Assembly (NCBI GenBank): GCA_005765155.1
Contig: VCCP01000004.1
Span: 2,604,001 to 2,668,000, forward strand
DNA length: 64,000 bases
DNA from: Zelopaecilomyces penicillatus
Lineage: Eukaryota; Ascomycota; Sordariomycetes; Hypocreales; Pseudodiploosporaceae
Reading direction: 5' to 3'
In this document: in pieces, positions 24,436 to 35,775 of the stretch
Layout: each line of letters starts with the position of its first letter
Numbering within the stretch: the stretch's first letter is position 1
The notes under the pieces: model-generated
The model's input: only the letters and a program-made list of their open reading frames with translations
Told to the model about the DNA's origin: nothing
Database searches by the model: none
Position numbers and translations under genes: made by a program

Positions 24436-24915
24436 ATGGCTGGACTTCCGTCACAGCATCCGACGCTGTCTCTGCACTTGACCGACCTCACGCTCACGCC
24501 CCTCATTACTTCCTCCTCCTCACCCTCCCATCTCGAATCTCTCACCTTTCTCGCTACCAGCGCCCTCACGTCACAAACCGCCGCCCAGCGCGCCAACCTG
24601 GGTAAACCCCAGCGTATCATGGTCGAATATCCCGACTCGGGTGCCGTCGTCCTACAATCATATATCGATCCTCGAGAGTCCAGCGATGGAAGTGGTATCC
24701 TAGGCAGCTCTGATTCAGATTCTGCCAAGGATGACGAAGGTCGGTCTGAGGATGCCGCGCCTATGCTCGTTGGTCTCGTTGTGGCAGGATCATCAGAAGA
24801 TGCCAGGGAAGCTAGAAGAGCTGCTGCAAGGTTGGAGCGAGTAGGTCGACAATTTCAGAAAGAATGGACTGCGCAAGGTATGGAACGAGCAGCAGACGGG
24901 GGCCCTCCGGAGTAA
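24436..24915 (+). CDS. Small uncharacterised protein, possibly with a roadblock/longin-like fold
   Basis: This is an intron-free frame of 159 aa starting in a good context (GTCGCCATGGCT). I do not recognise the family. An N-terminal segment of about 60 residues alternates Leu/Thr/Ser and looks helical. It is followed by a predicted strand pair, QRIMVEYPDSGAVVLQSYI. An acidic Ser/Asp linker comes next, then a hydrophobic strand (APMLVGLVVAG), and a highly charged C-terminal helix (DAREARRAAARLERVGRQF). This helix-strand-strand-strand-helix order with a strand ending in LVG resembles small scaffold proteins of the roadblock/Ragulator type, but that is a guess from pattern alone. It is probably real because of the structured layout and codon use, and lies tail to tail with transketolase. 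Confidence 0.55.
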   Translation: MAGLPSQHPTLSLHLTDLTLTPLITSSSSPSHLESLTFLATSALTSQTAAQRANLGKPQRIMVEYPDSGAVVLQSYIDPRESSDGSGILGSSDSDSAKDDEGRSEDAAPMLVGLVVAGSSEDAREARRAAARLERVGRQFQKEWTAQGMERAADGGPPE

Positions 24916-25351
24916 ATGGGCAAAGCATCGCAATTCGCAATATCGAACATATGGCGACCCTCAAATTGCCATCTAATCATCGCTTTATTTGATACGCAAG
25001 GAAGTTCCATCAAAAATCACGTCGCAGCATGAGTTAGGCATCAGAAACAGTCTGCGCATATGCCTACTCTGTGCAGTTGAGCAATCATCAACAAATTACA
25101 CGGCGACGTTTAATATTCAGAATTTCGTAATGATGAGCGCGGAGTCTTCGGTTCATGGAGGTACATTGAATATAAACTAGCTGGAGTTACGGAGCCATAG
25201 CAGCTAGCCCTTGAATAGTTTTAATTTAAGACATATAAATCCGCGAAATCCTATCAATCCCGTGTTCCTTACTTGGATGTTCCTCATCGCTACGTTATTC
25301 AGTTCCTTTCCATGTGGCCTTCTTGTTCTTCCATTTTACTAGTTTGGGTAA
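24916..25351. other. Convergent spacer between the small gene and tkl1
   Basis: 436 bp of AT-rich 3' flank shared by two convergent genes. No gene or RNA is seen. Confidence 0.45.
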
Positions 25352-27825
25352 TTAGATGAGTTGCTGAAAAGCGCGGTTGACGGGTGAGCGAATATTAGGC
25401 ACGTCTTTCCAGAATTCGACTGTGGCAACGGCGCGCTTGGCAATGCCCTCAGGGGTGAACTCAAATCTCTATACAACTTGTTAGAATATCAATGTTGCAC
25501 ATGTGGGGTGACGGTAAGTAGTTATAGCGGTGTGGGGGGGGTCGACTTGCCTTGTAGACGTCCTTGTAGGCACCAGAGGCACCGAAGCGGTTCAGACCGA
25601 ATTGCTCATGAGTATATCGTTCCCAGCCCATGGTGCTCATCACCTCAATAGAAAGAGATGGGATACCGTCGGGGAGGACAGAGAGCTTGTACTCCTTGGA
25701 CTGGGAGTCGAAGACTTCACAGCAAGGCATGGAGACAATTCGGGTCTTGAGGCCATGCTTCTCCTCGAGGTATTTGGCAGCATCAACGCAGATGGAAACT
25801 TCAGAACCAGTGGAGACCAAAGTAATGTTGGCACCCTCGACTTCATGCAGAACATAACCGCCCTTGTTTGCCTTCTCAATGGTGGAACCTTCCAGCTGGG
25901 GCAGGTTCTGACGAGACAAAGCGATGATGCTGGGCGTATGCTTAGACGTCAAAGCGACATAGTATGAGGCGCTGGTCTCGTTACCGTCGGCAGGACGCCA
26001 GACCATGCAGTTGGGGAGAGCTCGGAAGTGAGCGAGGGTCTCAATGGGCTGATGGGTAGGGCCATCTTCACCCAGACCGATAGAGTCATGGGTGGCGACC
26101 CAAATAACGCGAACCTGAGAAAGAGCTGACAAGCGAACTGCACCAGCGGCGTAGGAGACGAAGTTGAGGAAAGTACCGCTGTAAGGCAGAATAGTTCCGT
26201 AGGCAGCCAGGCCGTTCATGATTGCGCCCATGGCATGTTCTCGGACGCCATAACGAATATATCGGCCAGAGTAGTCACCCAGACCAGTGGACTTGGGCTG
26301 GAAGTCAACAGCAGCCTTCCATCGGGTCAGGTTGGAGCCAGTCAAATCGGCAGAGCCACCGAGAAGCTCGGGGATTACTGACTCAACTTTGCCCAGAACA
26401 GTCTCGGATAGCTTTCGGCTGGCAATGGCAGGGTCGGAGGTAGTATAAACGGGGAGGCTCTTCTCCCAGCCCTCAGGAAGCTCGCCCTTGATTCGTCGGG
26501 TGAGGTCGGCGTGCTCGTTGGGGAAGTTCTCGGCATACTTGGCAAGCATCTTGTTCCAGTCCTCCTCGAGTTGAGCACCGTTGGATGAGTGTCTACCATA
26601 AAGCTCCCTGACTTTCTCGGGGACAACAAAAGATTCCTCAGGATTGAACCCGAACTTCTGCTTGAGCTGCTTAATGTCATCTGCCTTGAGAGGAGAGCCG
26701 TGCACACCGTGGGTGCCCTCCTGGAGAGAACCAAAACCGATGGTGGTCCTGAGCTTAATGATAGAAGGCTTATCCTTGACCTCCTGGCACTTCTTGATAG
26801 CAGCCTCCATTGCCTCGAGGTCATTGTCGCCGTCATCGACGACGACAACGTGCCAGCCGTAGGCTTCATATCGCTTAACAACATCCTCAGTGAATGCAAC
26901 GTTAGTGTCGCCATCAATAGAGATGTGGTTATCATCATAAATGCAAATGAGATTTCCAAGCTGGAGATGACCAGCCAGTGAAGAGGCTTCACTGGCGACA
27001 CCCTCCATCAAGCATCCATCACCAAGGAAGCAGTATGTGTAGTTGTCAACAATATCAAACCCGGGCTTGTTGAATGTGGCGGCAGTGTGAGCCTGCGCAA
27101 TGGCCAAGCCAACAGCATTGCAGACACCCTGACCAAGAGGACCAGTGGTGACCTCAATGCCGGGGGTGTCGTGAGCCTCTGGGTGACCGGGAGTCTTGCT
27201 GCCGACAGTCTACAAGGTGGATGGTTAGGAAATCATGTCCAGGTAAAAGGAGCGGAAGGGATTGCGGAGTCACATACTCGGAAAGCCTTCAGATCATCGA
27301 TTGAAAGATCATAGCCGAAGAGGTGGAGAAGAGCATACTGGAGCATGCATCCGTGTCCGTTGCTGCGGGTTGAGGTCTTGTTAACACCAGAGCATGGCAA
27401 GCAAAGACATAGTGAGCCGGCCATGAGACTTACGAAAGGACAAATCGATCTCGGTTCAGCCACTTGGTATTCTTGGGGTTGAACTTCATGAACTTGTCGA
27501 ACAAAACATGGGCGACGGGAGCCATGCCCCTGCAATATCATGGTCAGCATGCTATTGCATTCCTGGCGGCACGTTGAAGAGTACTCACATGGGAGCACCG
27601 GGGTGTCCCGAATTGCTCTTGAAGGTCGCATCAACCTATAAACACGAATTTCATCAGCATGCTGTTCCTTTCTCGTGATTCTTAAAAATTGCCATGACCC
27701 CACTGCTAGTCGTGGCAGATGCCCAACACTTTTGGCATCATGGCGGGGCAGTGGCGGGGTAAAGAACTGACCGCGAGCAAGCGGATGGTGTTGATGGCCA
27801 TCTGGTCAGCATCGGTGTAACCCAT
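25352..27825 (-). CDS. tkl1: Transketolase
   Basis: Six exons on the minus strand are proposed: 27825-27772, 27635-27589, 27529-27434, 27362-27278, 27209-25551 and 25468-25352, giving 685 aa, the usual length. The N-terminus MGYTDADQMAINTIRLLAVDATFKS leads into SGHPGAPMGMAP. The thiamine-diphosphate motif starts at GDGCLMEG near residue 158 and ends at IYDDN. The second half carries GVREHAMGAIMNGLA and THDSIGLGEDGPTHQP, including catalytic and pyrimidine-domain residues. The C-terminus runs KRFEFTPEGIAKRA. The enzyme transfers two-carbon ketol units between xylulose 5-phosphate and ribose 5-phosphate or erythrose 4-phosphate in the non-oxidative pentose phosphate pathway. The last intron has a GC donor (AAG|GCAAGT); reading through it would give an unrelated tail and a stop at 25461. 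The gene is divergent from bmt6. Confidence 0.97.
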
Positions 27826-29357
27826 GATTGCGAGTGTACAGTCCGTTCTCTTGATGTGATTGTAGAATAGCGCGCCCCAAGGCTATGAATTGAGTGAAAG
27901 AATGGGTTTGGGGGTTGGATGGGGGTGAGAGATGGGAAAGGGAAGAAAAGCAGAAGATGGGGAGCCGGAAGATTTGACTGTTCTCAGACAGCCCAGTTGT
28001 GGAGGGGTTATGTCATTCATTAGGGATCATTAGGGGAGCATTAGGAAGCATGCAAGGTATGTATGGAAAACACTAATCACACCCAGCAAGATGCTGGCAC
28101 GCCCGCCATGGGGCTAATGATGGAGCTTGATGGTGCACACTGCAAACCTCTATGCCAACAACGGGTGGGGTGCGGTATGCTAGTTGCTACAGACAACAAA
28201 AATGGATGGTTTTTAAACTGGGTCTGAACCCCTCCAATGGTGATAAACGCCGCTCCGGTTTGTCCAGCTTGTCCAGTAGGGATGGGGATGGAGGCAAAAA
28301 TCTGCGGTCCATTGACGCAATGTGGCCAGGCGGCTCCATTCTTGTTCCAGGGGAGGGCTCTCGATGTGCCTTGTTACAATATGAATCACCTCTGGCACAA
28401 ACACCAAACACATGTTCGCTAGGCTTATTACCATGGCATTCCCATGCAGATAACGATGCGATGGCCTTCTCATCGCTGAGTCCGGTAGTAGTGGCATTAG
28501 CTGTACACCTCCACGCAGCTAGCCTACAGGGGCCGGGAGGCGAAGATGATAGTTCATTCAAAATGCTCAACAGCTTGTGATGACTGCGGCTTTTTCTCCC
28601 CTCGCAATGTTCCTCAACAGAAAGGATATCCCCAATGTCAAGAAAACTTATACTAGTCGTAAAACGCATGTTGATTTAACCAGCATCCCTTGGACCGACG
28701 TTTTCTTCCATCAGCATAATTGCTCTCTCGTATTTGATGTAGGCGCATTCCGATGCGGGGGGGCGTGGGCTTGAACATCGTCAGATTCATCGCCGGGAGC
28801 TTCGGCTGCTACGTTAGGGGTGATGTGCTGACACAATGTTTAGCTATCTGCTACGCCACAGGTAAATAATGTGGGTGAGGTTGGGAGTCCATACACCGGA
28901 AGCCGGCGTCAGACGATGGGTGGGACTAATGAACATTGGAATTTGCCTCAAAAGGTGATTTGAAGTAACTACCATTTAAGCGTATAATTTCCCCTCTATG
29001 CATGGTGATGAGTTAAATTTTCCAGTGGAAGGGTAAGGGGCCAAGTTGAGGTATCTCTATTGAAGCTTGCAGATCTTTGGCAGATGGCAAGATGCACTGA
29101 AAGAGGGTAGTTTGACTCCTACCACATCAGTGGTGGACAGAAACAATGGGCAGGAACGCCAGTGATGGAAAGTACAGAGACCTTGCCGAAACTGTCTTCG
29201 TTGACAAAGGCATATTTCCCAACTCCACCTTCTGCTCCAGGTAGTTACGAAGTTGGCTAGTTGATGTTTTTCCACACAACCAGCAAATAAGAACCCACAA
29301 ACACCTCAAAACTGCATCAGACTAGGCTTGATCGCCTGGGAAACTGGATCTAGGAGG
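27826..29357. promoter_or_regulatory. Divergent spacer between tkl1 and bmt6
   Basis: 1.5 kb between start codons carries the promoters of both genes. Frames at 28152-28580 (+) and 28187-28669 (-) overlap on opposite strands without a family signature and are taken as chance. No RNA gene is seen. Confidence 0.45.
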
Positions 29358-30554
29358 ATGGTTCAAAAGCAGACATCCGACAAGTTGCCCAAATACAAGC
29401 CACCTCCTACAGCAGCGAAAAAAACTTCAACAGCTCAGCAGGCTACTAAGTCTCGTGCTAATGGCACGGTGGGCAACGCCGCAGATCTGAAACGTCAACA
29501 ACGCCTGCTGGACATTTTCTCGGGGGCTTTTGGTGCGGTTCTAGCTTCAGAGGAGTTTCCGGTCCTCCTTCAAGAGATAAAGCAGGCTCTGTTCAATCGC
29601 GAGTTCGGCACTGCGTTTGGGCGGGAGGATTACCTTGAAGCCTATGCCGCGAGATGGAGTCCAACGCGAGCTCTTTGCTATGTATCAGTGCTTCAGGCCA
29701 TTTCCCCTCATCTCCGTGGCCTAGAAAATACGAGCGATGCTCCCGTTGGGCTCACCTTGGTTGGCGATGACCACCAGAGCATGCCAACCGAGACCAAGAC
29801 TCTGTCAACACCGTCTACAGACCCTTTTGAGGGTACAGTGACTCCATCCGATTCCCCATCATGCTCCGAGCCTGCCCAGAAGATCAAGAGGATCAGAGTA
29901 CTCTCAATCGGAGGCTGCGCCGCAGAGCATGTCGCATTTGCATCATACATTCACGAAAACAAACTCACAGGCAACTTAACCCTTCTGGACTCTGCCCCTT
30001 GGTCGCATGTAGCATCTCTTACACAGAACCAGCTTCTCAAGACACCATCGATTTCAAAATACGCATCTGCTGCCATCAAGGCTACGAATGCGCCTCTTCT
30101 TAGAGACTCACAGCTGTCTTATGCCGTCTCACAGCATGACATCCTAACCCTCGATAAGGATCAGTTATCACAACAACTGGGCGTGGAACCGCTGTTAGTA
30201 ACGCTGCTATTCACGCTGAACGAACTTTACACAAACGACGGTATCGGCATGACGACTAAATTCTTGACCTCTTTGGGGGATGTGCTCCCTAATGGAAGCC
30301 TGTTACTTGTCGTTGATAGCCCTGGGAGCTATTCGGAAGCGGCTGTCGGCAAGGCAAATAAGCGCTACCCCATGCAATGGCTTTTGAATCATACGCTTCT
30401 TGAAACTAAAACCTCGGATCAAAAGTTTGAATGGGAGAGACTTGAGTCTGAGGATTCAACATGGTTCCGCCTTCCAGATGGTGTATCATACCCCATTCCA
30501 CTCGAAAATATGAGATATCAGATGCACTTGTATCGAATAAAAAGGGCATCGTAA
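29358..30554 (+). CDS. bmt6: 25S rRNA (uridine-N3)-methyltransferase, Bmt6-like
   Basis: This is an intron-free gene of 398 aa. The frame opens upstream at a TTG, and the first ATG (MVQKQTSDKLPKYKPP) is at 29358. A basic, low-complexity N-terminus suits a nucleolar protein. A helical domain with FSGAFGAVLASEEF, REDYLEAYAARWSPTRALCY and VSVLQAI follows and is typical of the Bmt6 group. The Rossmann-fold methyltransferase has its SAM motif I at IRVLSIGGCAAEHVAF near residue 180 and an acidic residue after the next strand (LTLLDSAPW). The yeast member methylates U2843 of 25S rRNA; that target is assumed here. Its stop lies only 75 bp from the stop of the convergent Sac-domain gene. Confidence 0.85.
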   Translation: MVQKQTSDKLPKYKPPPTAAKKTSTAQQATKSRANGTVGNAADLKRQQRLLDIFSGAFGAVLASEEFPVLLQEIKQALFNREFGTAFGREDYLEAYAARWSPTRALCYVSVLQAISPHLRGLENTSDAPVGLTLVGDDHQSMPTETKTLSTPSTDPFEGTVTPSDSPSCSEPAQKIKRIRVLSIGGCAAEHVAFASYIHENKLTGNLTLLDSAPWSHVASLTQNQLLKTPSISKYASAAIKATNAPLLRDSQLSYAVSQHDILTLDKDQLSQQLGVEPLLVTLLFTLNELYTNDGIGMTTKFLTSLGDVLPNGSLLLVVDSPGSYSEAAVGKANKRYPMQWLLNHTLLETKTSDQKFEWERLESEDSTWFRLPDGVSYPIPLENMRYQMHLYRIKRAS

Positions 30555-30629
30555 TGGAAAATAACATTATTATTCAAAAAGGTTTACCTGGATATCACGC
30601 TTTATTCGTAATCATGACTTCTAGAGATA

Positions 30630-33593
30630 TCAAGCCCACACCAGCTTCTTGAGTGAATGCCCTAGCTGCTCCAGCAAACCGGTGCTTCGCTTCGCAGCAT
30701 CCAACGATATGATGTCCCCCTTTTCTATGATACTCTTTCTCTCCCCATCATCATTGCGTAGCTGTCGCTCAAGCACCAGTCGCTCTATCTCAGAACATAT
30801 TGTGATGGCCTGTTGCATTTCTGTCTGTTGAGGCCCCAGACCCGTTGCAGGCACTGATGAATTTGTATAGGGCGCCTTGAATGCGAGCTTGCGTACCGAC
30901 GGTGCCTTTGGCTTGCCAGAAAATAGGCTAGCAAATCCGCCAGGGCGATTGCTGCCATCAGATCCTGACTTTGGTGGTATTATATCACCTCGAGTAGAAA
31001 GTGTTCTAGTATTGGTCCTCCTGATGTCCATTTTCCCCGGCTGGTATGTCACAACAAATCCCACATTCCGCCCCTCATCCATGTGAAACGGGGAAACGGT
31101 TGATGTTATGTAAGTGCCAAAGTGGAGAGTCGTGATGCTAGCAAGACCGACTCGCTCAAACGATGACACCTTGTCCAGATCCCAATCGAAACGACACATG
31201 TACAGCGCGGCGTCAGTCAGTAATAGAACGGCCTCCTCCATCGGCCAGGACTTGACCGCGTCTGCGGCATTGGGACTTATAAGAACCCATCCCCCATGGA
31301 CTTCCTCGCTCGCATCGGCAACAACTCTCTTCTGGCAGAGATCGATGGCGCGTTCCCTCATCTTTGCGATTGACACGGCGGGATCCTTGGTCATCATGTC
31401 GGCCTCGAACTCGTCAAATACCTTTTCTGTGACATTTCCAAGCAGAAAATCAATGGCCGCCTGGCTGAAATAATCATTGACCATGCTATAAAGGGATCAG
31501 CAAAAAACTTGTTGACAATGCCAGGTTCTTAACATGGAATACTCACCCGCTGTATAGACGCGCGAGGGACAGTCCAAGGTCATTTAGGGCACCTCGATAG
31601 TCTCGCTTCTTTGTTCTCGTGTAGTCACCTTTCATGGCAGCAGTTGAGGCATACTGCTTCGAAACCGCATCGCCATTGTCAGCCCAGAGAGTATTGAACC
31701 AAGTAGTCTCCTGGTCTAGCTGAGCGCTCATGTCGATCCCATCTTCTTTCAACTGCACATCTAGCATATGTTTCGCAAACGAGCTCTGACACACATTGGT
31801 TCGGTCCAAGCAATCCATGCAGTTTGTTCGAAGAACACCCTTTTGCCTATGTGTTTGCGCGTCGCCTTTTTGAACCGTGCTACCAAACTCTTCCAGCTTG
31901 TCCTTCAAACCTGATAACAAATAGCTGACATTTTCAAACTTCATGCCTCTGCAGACATGGTGAAAGTCAAACCATTCAAATGGTATCTTTGTGTCTTCAG
32001 GCAACTCGTCGTTGAGGCGCTGCACACTTTTCTGATACTGGGAGCCAATTGATCCTTCAACCCCGTTTTTCTCGACCAAGTTTACAATCTGAAGCGCACT
32101 GTAATTCCGCAAGAGGCTTTCGAAGTGCAGTTTGCATGCCCTATAGTTTGTTTCTTCGGAGTGCTGCAAAACGGGAACTGGCTTTAAAGCATATGCAGTT
32201 TGAGTAAAGAATAAGGGGATGCTCCCCCTGATCTGCAGAAATGAGTAAATGGATGATGACTTTTCCCATCCCGAGGACGACAGAATTTGCTCAGTCTCAA
32301 CCATGTTTGCAGTGTGTCCATCCTCGTTGATGCCACGACGAAGGTAGCGCAGTCCCGCCCTCTTTGTGGACCGACGTGAAATTAGGGTAATCAAATACTT
32401 TCTTTCAGATGGACGAAGGTCTACTGATTCTCTAGCTGTTCCAGAAGGAGGAGATGATGTAACTGATGCTGGTGAAGAAAAGTTGGAAAGCTCCACAGAT
32501 TCCATCGTTGGATCGTCCACCTGTGGAGGCTGAGTGTCGACCACAAAGGACCGTTGGCCAACGAAACCCTGCATAAGTGGCAGTGCCAGGGATTCGTGTC
32601 CAGCTTCTATGAAAGGCTGAAGGACATATCGGTTCCAAAAAAAGATGTTGTCAGCTTGTTCATGGAGCGGTGTATTCGTATGAATAGTATGCTGCTTCTT
32701 TGACATATTTCGCGTGATATCCACGTCATAAGAGAAGTAGAAGCTTTGAGATGAACCAAATAGAACCTGCATCGTACGCAAAAGCTTCGGTAATAGTGAT
32801 GATACTTGCTCCTTATGCTCCGCATCTTGATTCTCTTGCAGGGGCGTCTGTGCTGGTGGGGGCGGCGAGATGTGTTGAGCATTTGGCGGAGACGTGGTTT
32901 GGGAGTTGCTCATTCCCATAATCCGTCGCTGGTCTGAAGTCCAACCGCTTTTGCTGAACCAGCTCTGTGCAAATCTCCCGTAGCTCCCCCTCCGGCGGAT
33001 TACATCTTCCGCAATGCTACTCTTGGCAGAGTCCGGCTGTGCGTCTCCATCTTCAATGGCATTGTCGTCTAACTCATCGACGATCCGCTTAGGCACCTCA
33101 GCCTCTTCATCGCTACTAGAAGCATCTTCACTCAGAATATCTGGAGCTGTCTGGCTCTGCATAAGGGTTGCCGTCTTCCTGATTGACTCGTCTACATCGT
33201 CCTTTGACGAGCATGGTGTCACGGCAACCTGTGTCACAACATAGATGGGAGACCCAAATATTTGGGCAACCTGTTCGCGACGAGTAATAGTTACCAAATA
33301 GGTCATCCGAGAAACAGTAATCAGTCCTAGAAATATGGAAGGTGTTTGGTCAATATCAACATTAACAAACAAGGGGATCAGAAGTGGTTCTCACCGATGA
33401 TGCCAAAGGCTTCGAACGATGTATCAGGACTCGTGTTATCTGGACTTTGGTCCCGCGCGGCTGCTGATACAGACGCATCCTGGTACTTTATCCTCGCAGG
33501 CTGAATCGGACGCTGCCCTTTGGCAGAGAGCGGTTGGATAATAAGTCCATCGACAGCTGCGAAGATGATGACCTTCCGGGCAATCCCAGGCAT
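30630..33593 (-). CDS. Sac-domain phosphoinositide phosphatase with hSac2 domain (INPP5F/Sac2-like)
   Basis: Three exons on the minus strand are proposed: 33593-33395, 33326-31547 and 31485-30630, giving 944 aa in phase. The N-terminus MPGIARKVIIFAAVDGLIIQPL precedes a split Sac phosphatase domain. GLITVSRMTYLVTITRREQVA marks its first part. A long acidic, Ser-rich insert follows (about residues 105-190). The catalytic C-x5-R motif is intact in LRTNCMDCLDRTNVCQ. The C-terminal third from about residue 660 (VNDYFSQAAIDFLLGN) matches the hSac2 homology region. The C-terminus is basic. Family members remove the 4- or 5-phosphate from phosphoinositides on endosomal, Golgi or ER membranes. The substrate cannot be read from sequence. 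The hSac2 region argues against plain Sac1, which instead ends in two transmembrane helices that are absent here. Confidence 0.85.
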
Positions 33594-35775
33594 TATGCGG
33601 GGTCTGTCTTTTGTGAAGCAGGTTCTAAAGATTCCGGGTACTCAGGGGAGATAAAAGACTGTAGGGTTGTTTTGTAGGTTTCTACGTAATAGTATTCTAG
33701 GGGAATGTAAACGTTCGTACGTTTTTCTGAAATTCAATTGCATCGTCGCAGCCGCGATGACAGCGCCGGAAATTGGTGGAGTCAACGTCATCGAAGTCAC
33801 TTTTACTGGAGTGTGGCTCGGCAGGCAGGGAGAACAGGGTACCTCAACAATCAGTGGCAAGCTCGAAGTACATTGTGTCTCCACTGTAATGACTTTGACC
33901 TTAATGCAGCGAGGTTTAGGTGTAGATCCAACTTCCAATTGTATCAACTGTATGTAATAGAAATAGAAACCCCCTCTCTAGATATTCTTGCACTCAAAGC
34001 CAATCATATCACCAGTACAAAGGGCTGGCATTCGATTGTGGTGTTTTCTCCACCTCAATTCAGCTAATCAGGCTGGTAAACATGGCGACAAATCAAAACA
34101 GTCAAATCATAATAAACAGAGAGGTACATGAGCTACATGCTTCACTTCTTCATTGTGCCATGTACCTGGTATTGACCTACCCTGGAGCCAAATGCCTTTC
34201 GAAGTCGAGAACTATTGGCGTAATAAAATTCCCTATGGCTTTCTTACCGGCTCGCTGTCCGCTATATTACAAGAAAAAAGCTTTTCCGAATAGAAAAAAG
34301 CTCCGTACTCGACTTACTTGGTTTATGTCGTACTCAAGCTCGCCAAATACGTACGGCGCACTTGCTCCCTCCACTCGTAGACCTGGCAACCTTGGTACTT
34401 GAGTGTTATGAGAGACATGCAGCAGCAAGGGACATCCTTTGGCCTTGACATGAACACGATGCCAGGGACCGAGGCAATTAGAAATGTAGGAAGCTGAGGG
34501 ATATTTTAGTCCGCTTTATATCGTAATTCGACCATAAATCTAATGGATCCGTTGCTCTTATAGCCCACTCGTCAGTCGTATTGGTTGCGTCAACGAAGAG
34601 GGGTTGAGAGCACGGAGTGATTACACCGCGTAATGGCGGTAATAGCTTGCCCAACTGGCCACAGAGCTGTGGGAAATAAATGGCCAATCAACAGATGCAC
34701 ATGCTGATGAATTGGCTCTGTAATCAAGCTGTTGATGCTAAAGGATGTAGATAACGCACCTTCTGCGCGATCGATCCGACCCAAGTGGTTGTGGGCCCAT
34801 ACTTGATCAGCCTCAGACAACGTAGGTACGTACCCGCTATTAGCACTCAAGCGCTGCACTGAAGCCACCATAGCCATAGCTCTGTCACAGCAAGCATATG
34901 AATGCTTTGACACTGTCCGCCCGTGCTGGCTGCTTGGTGCCGCGTCAATGACTCTGGGATGGATGACGACAGGCAACTCGATTATCAGCCAAAACATGAG
35001 GCACCGAATATTCCTGCTTATGGATGTGATGCGGCAACGCTTGGTCGCACCGAACCCAAACAACAGGGAGTTGAGCAGTGTTGTCTCCAAGTGCCGTACC
35101 AATCAATCAATCTCCTACGCTCTCAATGCTACCAAAGTGAATTGGCTGTCGTGTGGACAAGGAGTGGAGGGCACATGTAGGGAGCTGGAAGCTTGGAACC
35201 GTCTAGAGCCCCCTAAAGTCGGGTTCCGTAGTGGACGCGTAGGCGATGGCCAGCGGGGGTCTGAGCCTTTGAAGCGGCAGGTAGCCGTGCAGAGTTGGAG
35301 TGTGGAACTGGCAGGTATGATGTACCCAGGTATCCCACCTCTCAAGCACAGGCTGGAAGTTGTGCTTTTTTTTAGGACTGGACCTGATTGACCTGGCCAA
35401 ATCTTCAGTCTCCCTCTCGACAAAGCACCATTATCACCTCGCATCACATCTTCTCCCCCCTTCCCCTTCGCCACCTCGACCCCGATCTCTGGACCATCAG
35501 AAAGGCGCAAAAGGATCGCATCGACGCATTCCACTGACCGTCCCGCCTTCCAGCCACTCTTCTTCCGTGAACAAGGCTGCTCTTCTTGTCAAGTTTCTCA
35601 CCAAGTTTGGCACCGCTGGCCGGGTTGGGACGTTCATCGACGTATTCTGTTGCCGGTTGTCATTCCTTCGACTATCCATCGCCACCGCAGTGTTTTTCTG
35701 TGCCATCGCACGCCCCCGTCCCCGAAGTTTCATTTACCTGCCGTCTGATCTTTTCAATTAAACGACCAGCTCAAT
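33594..35775. promoter_or_regulatory. Divergent spacer between the Sac-domain gene and btz
   Basis: 2.2 kb without a supported gene. The last about 350 bp (35400-35770) are strongly CT-rich with repeated CTTC/CCTC, typical of a long fungal 5' leader for the gene at 35776. AT-rich stretches lie near 34270-34330 and 34660-34690. Overlapping short frames on both strands have no recognisable content. Confidence 0.45.

Noticed and set aside
28152..28669. Overlapping frames of 142 aa (+) and 160 aa (-) between tkl1 and bmt6
   Set aside because: The two frames mirror one another and neither shows family motifs; typical of chance openness in a spacer.
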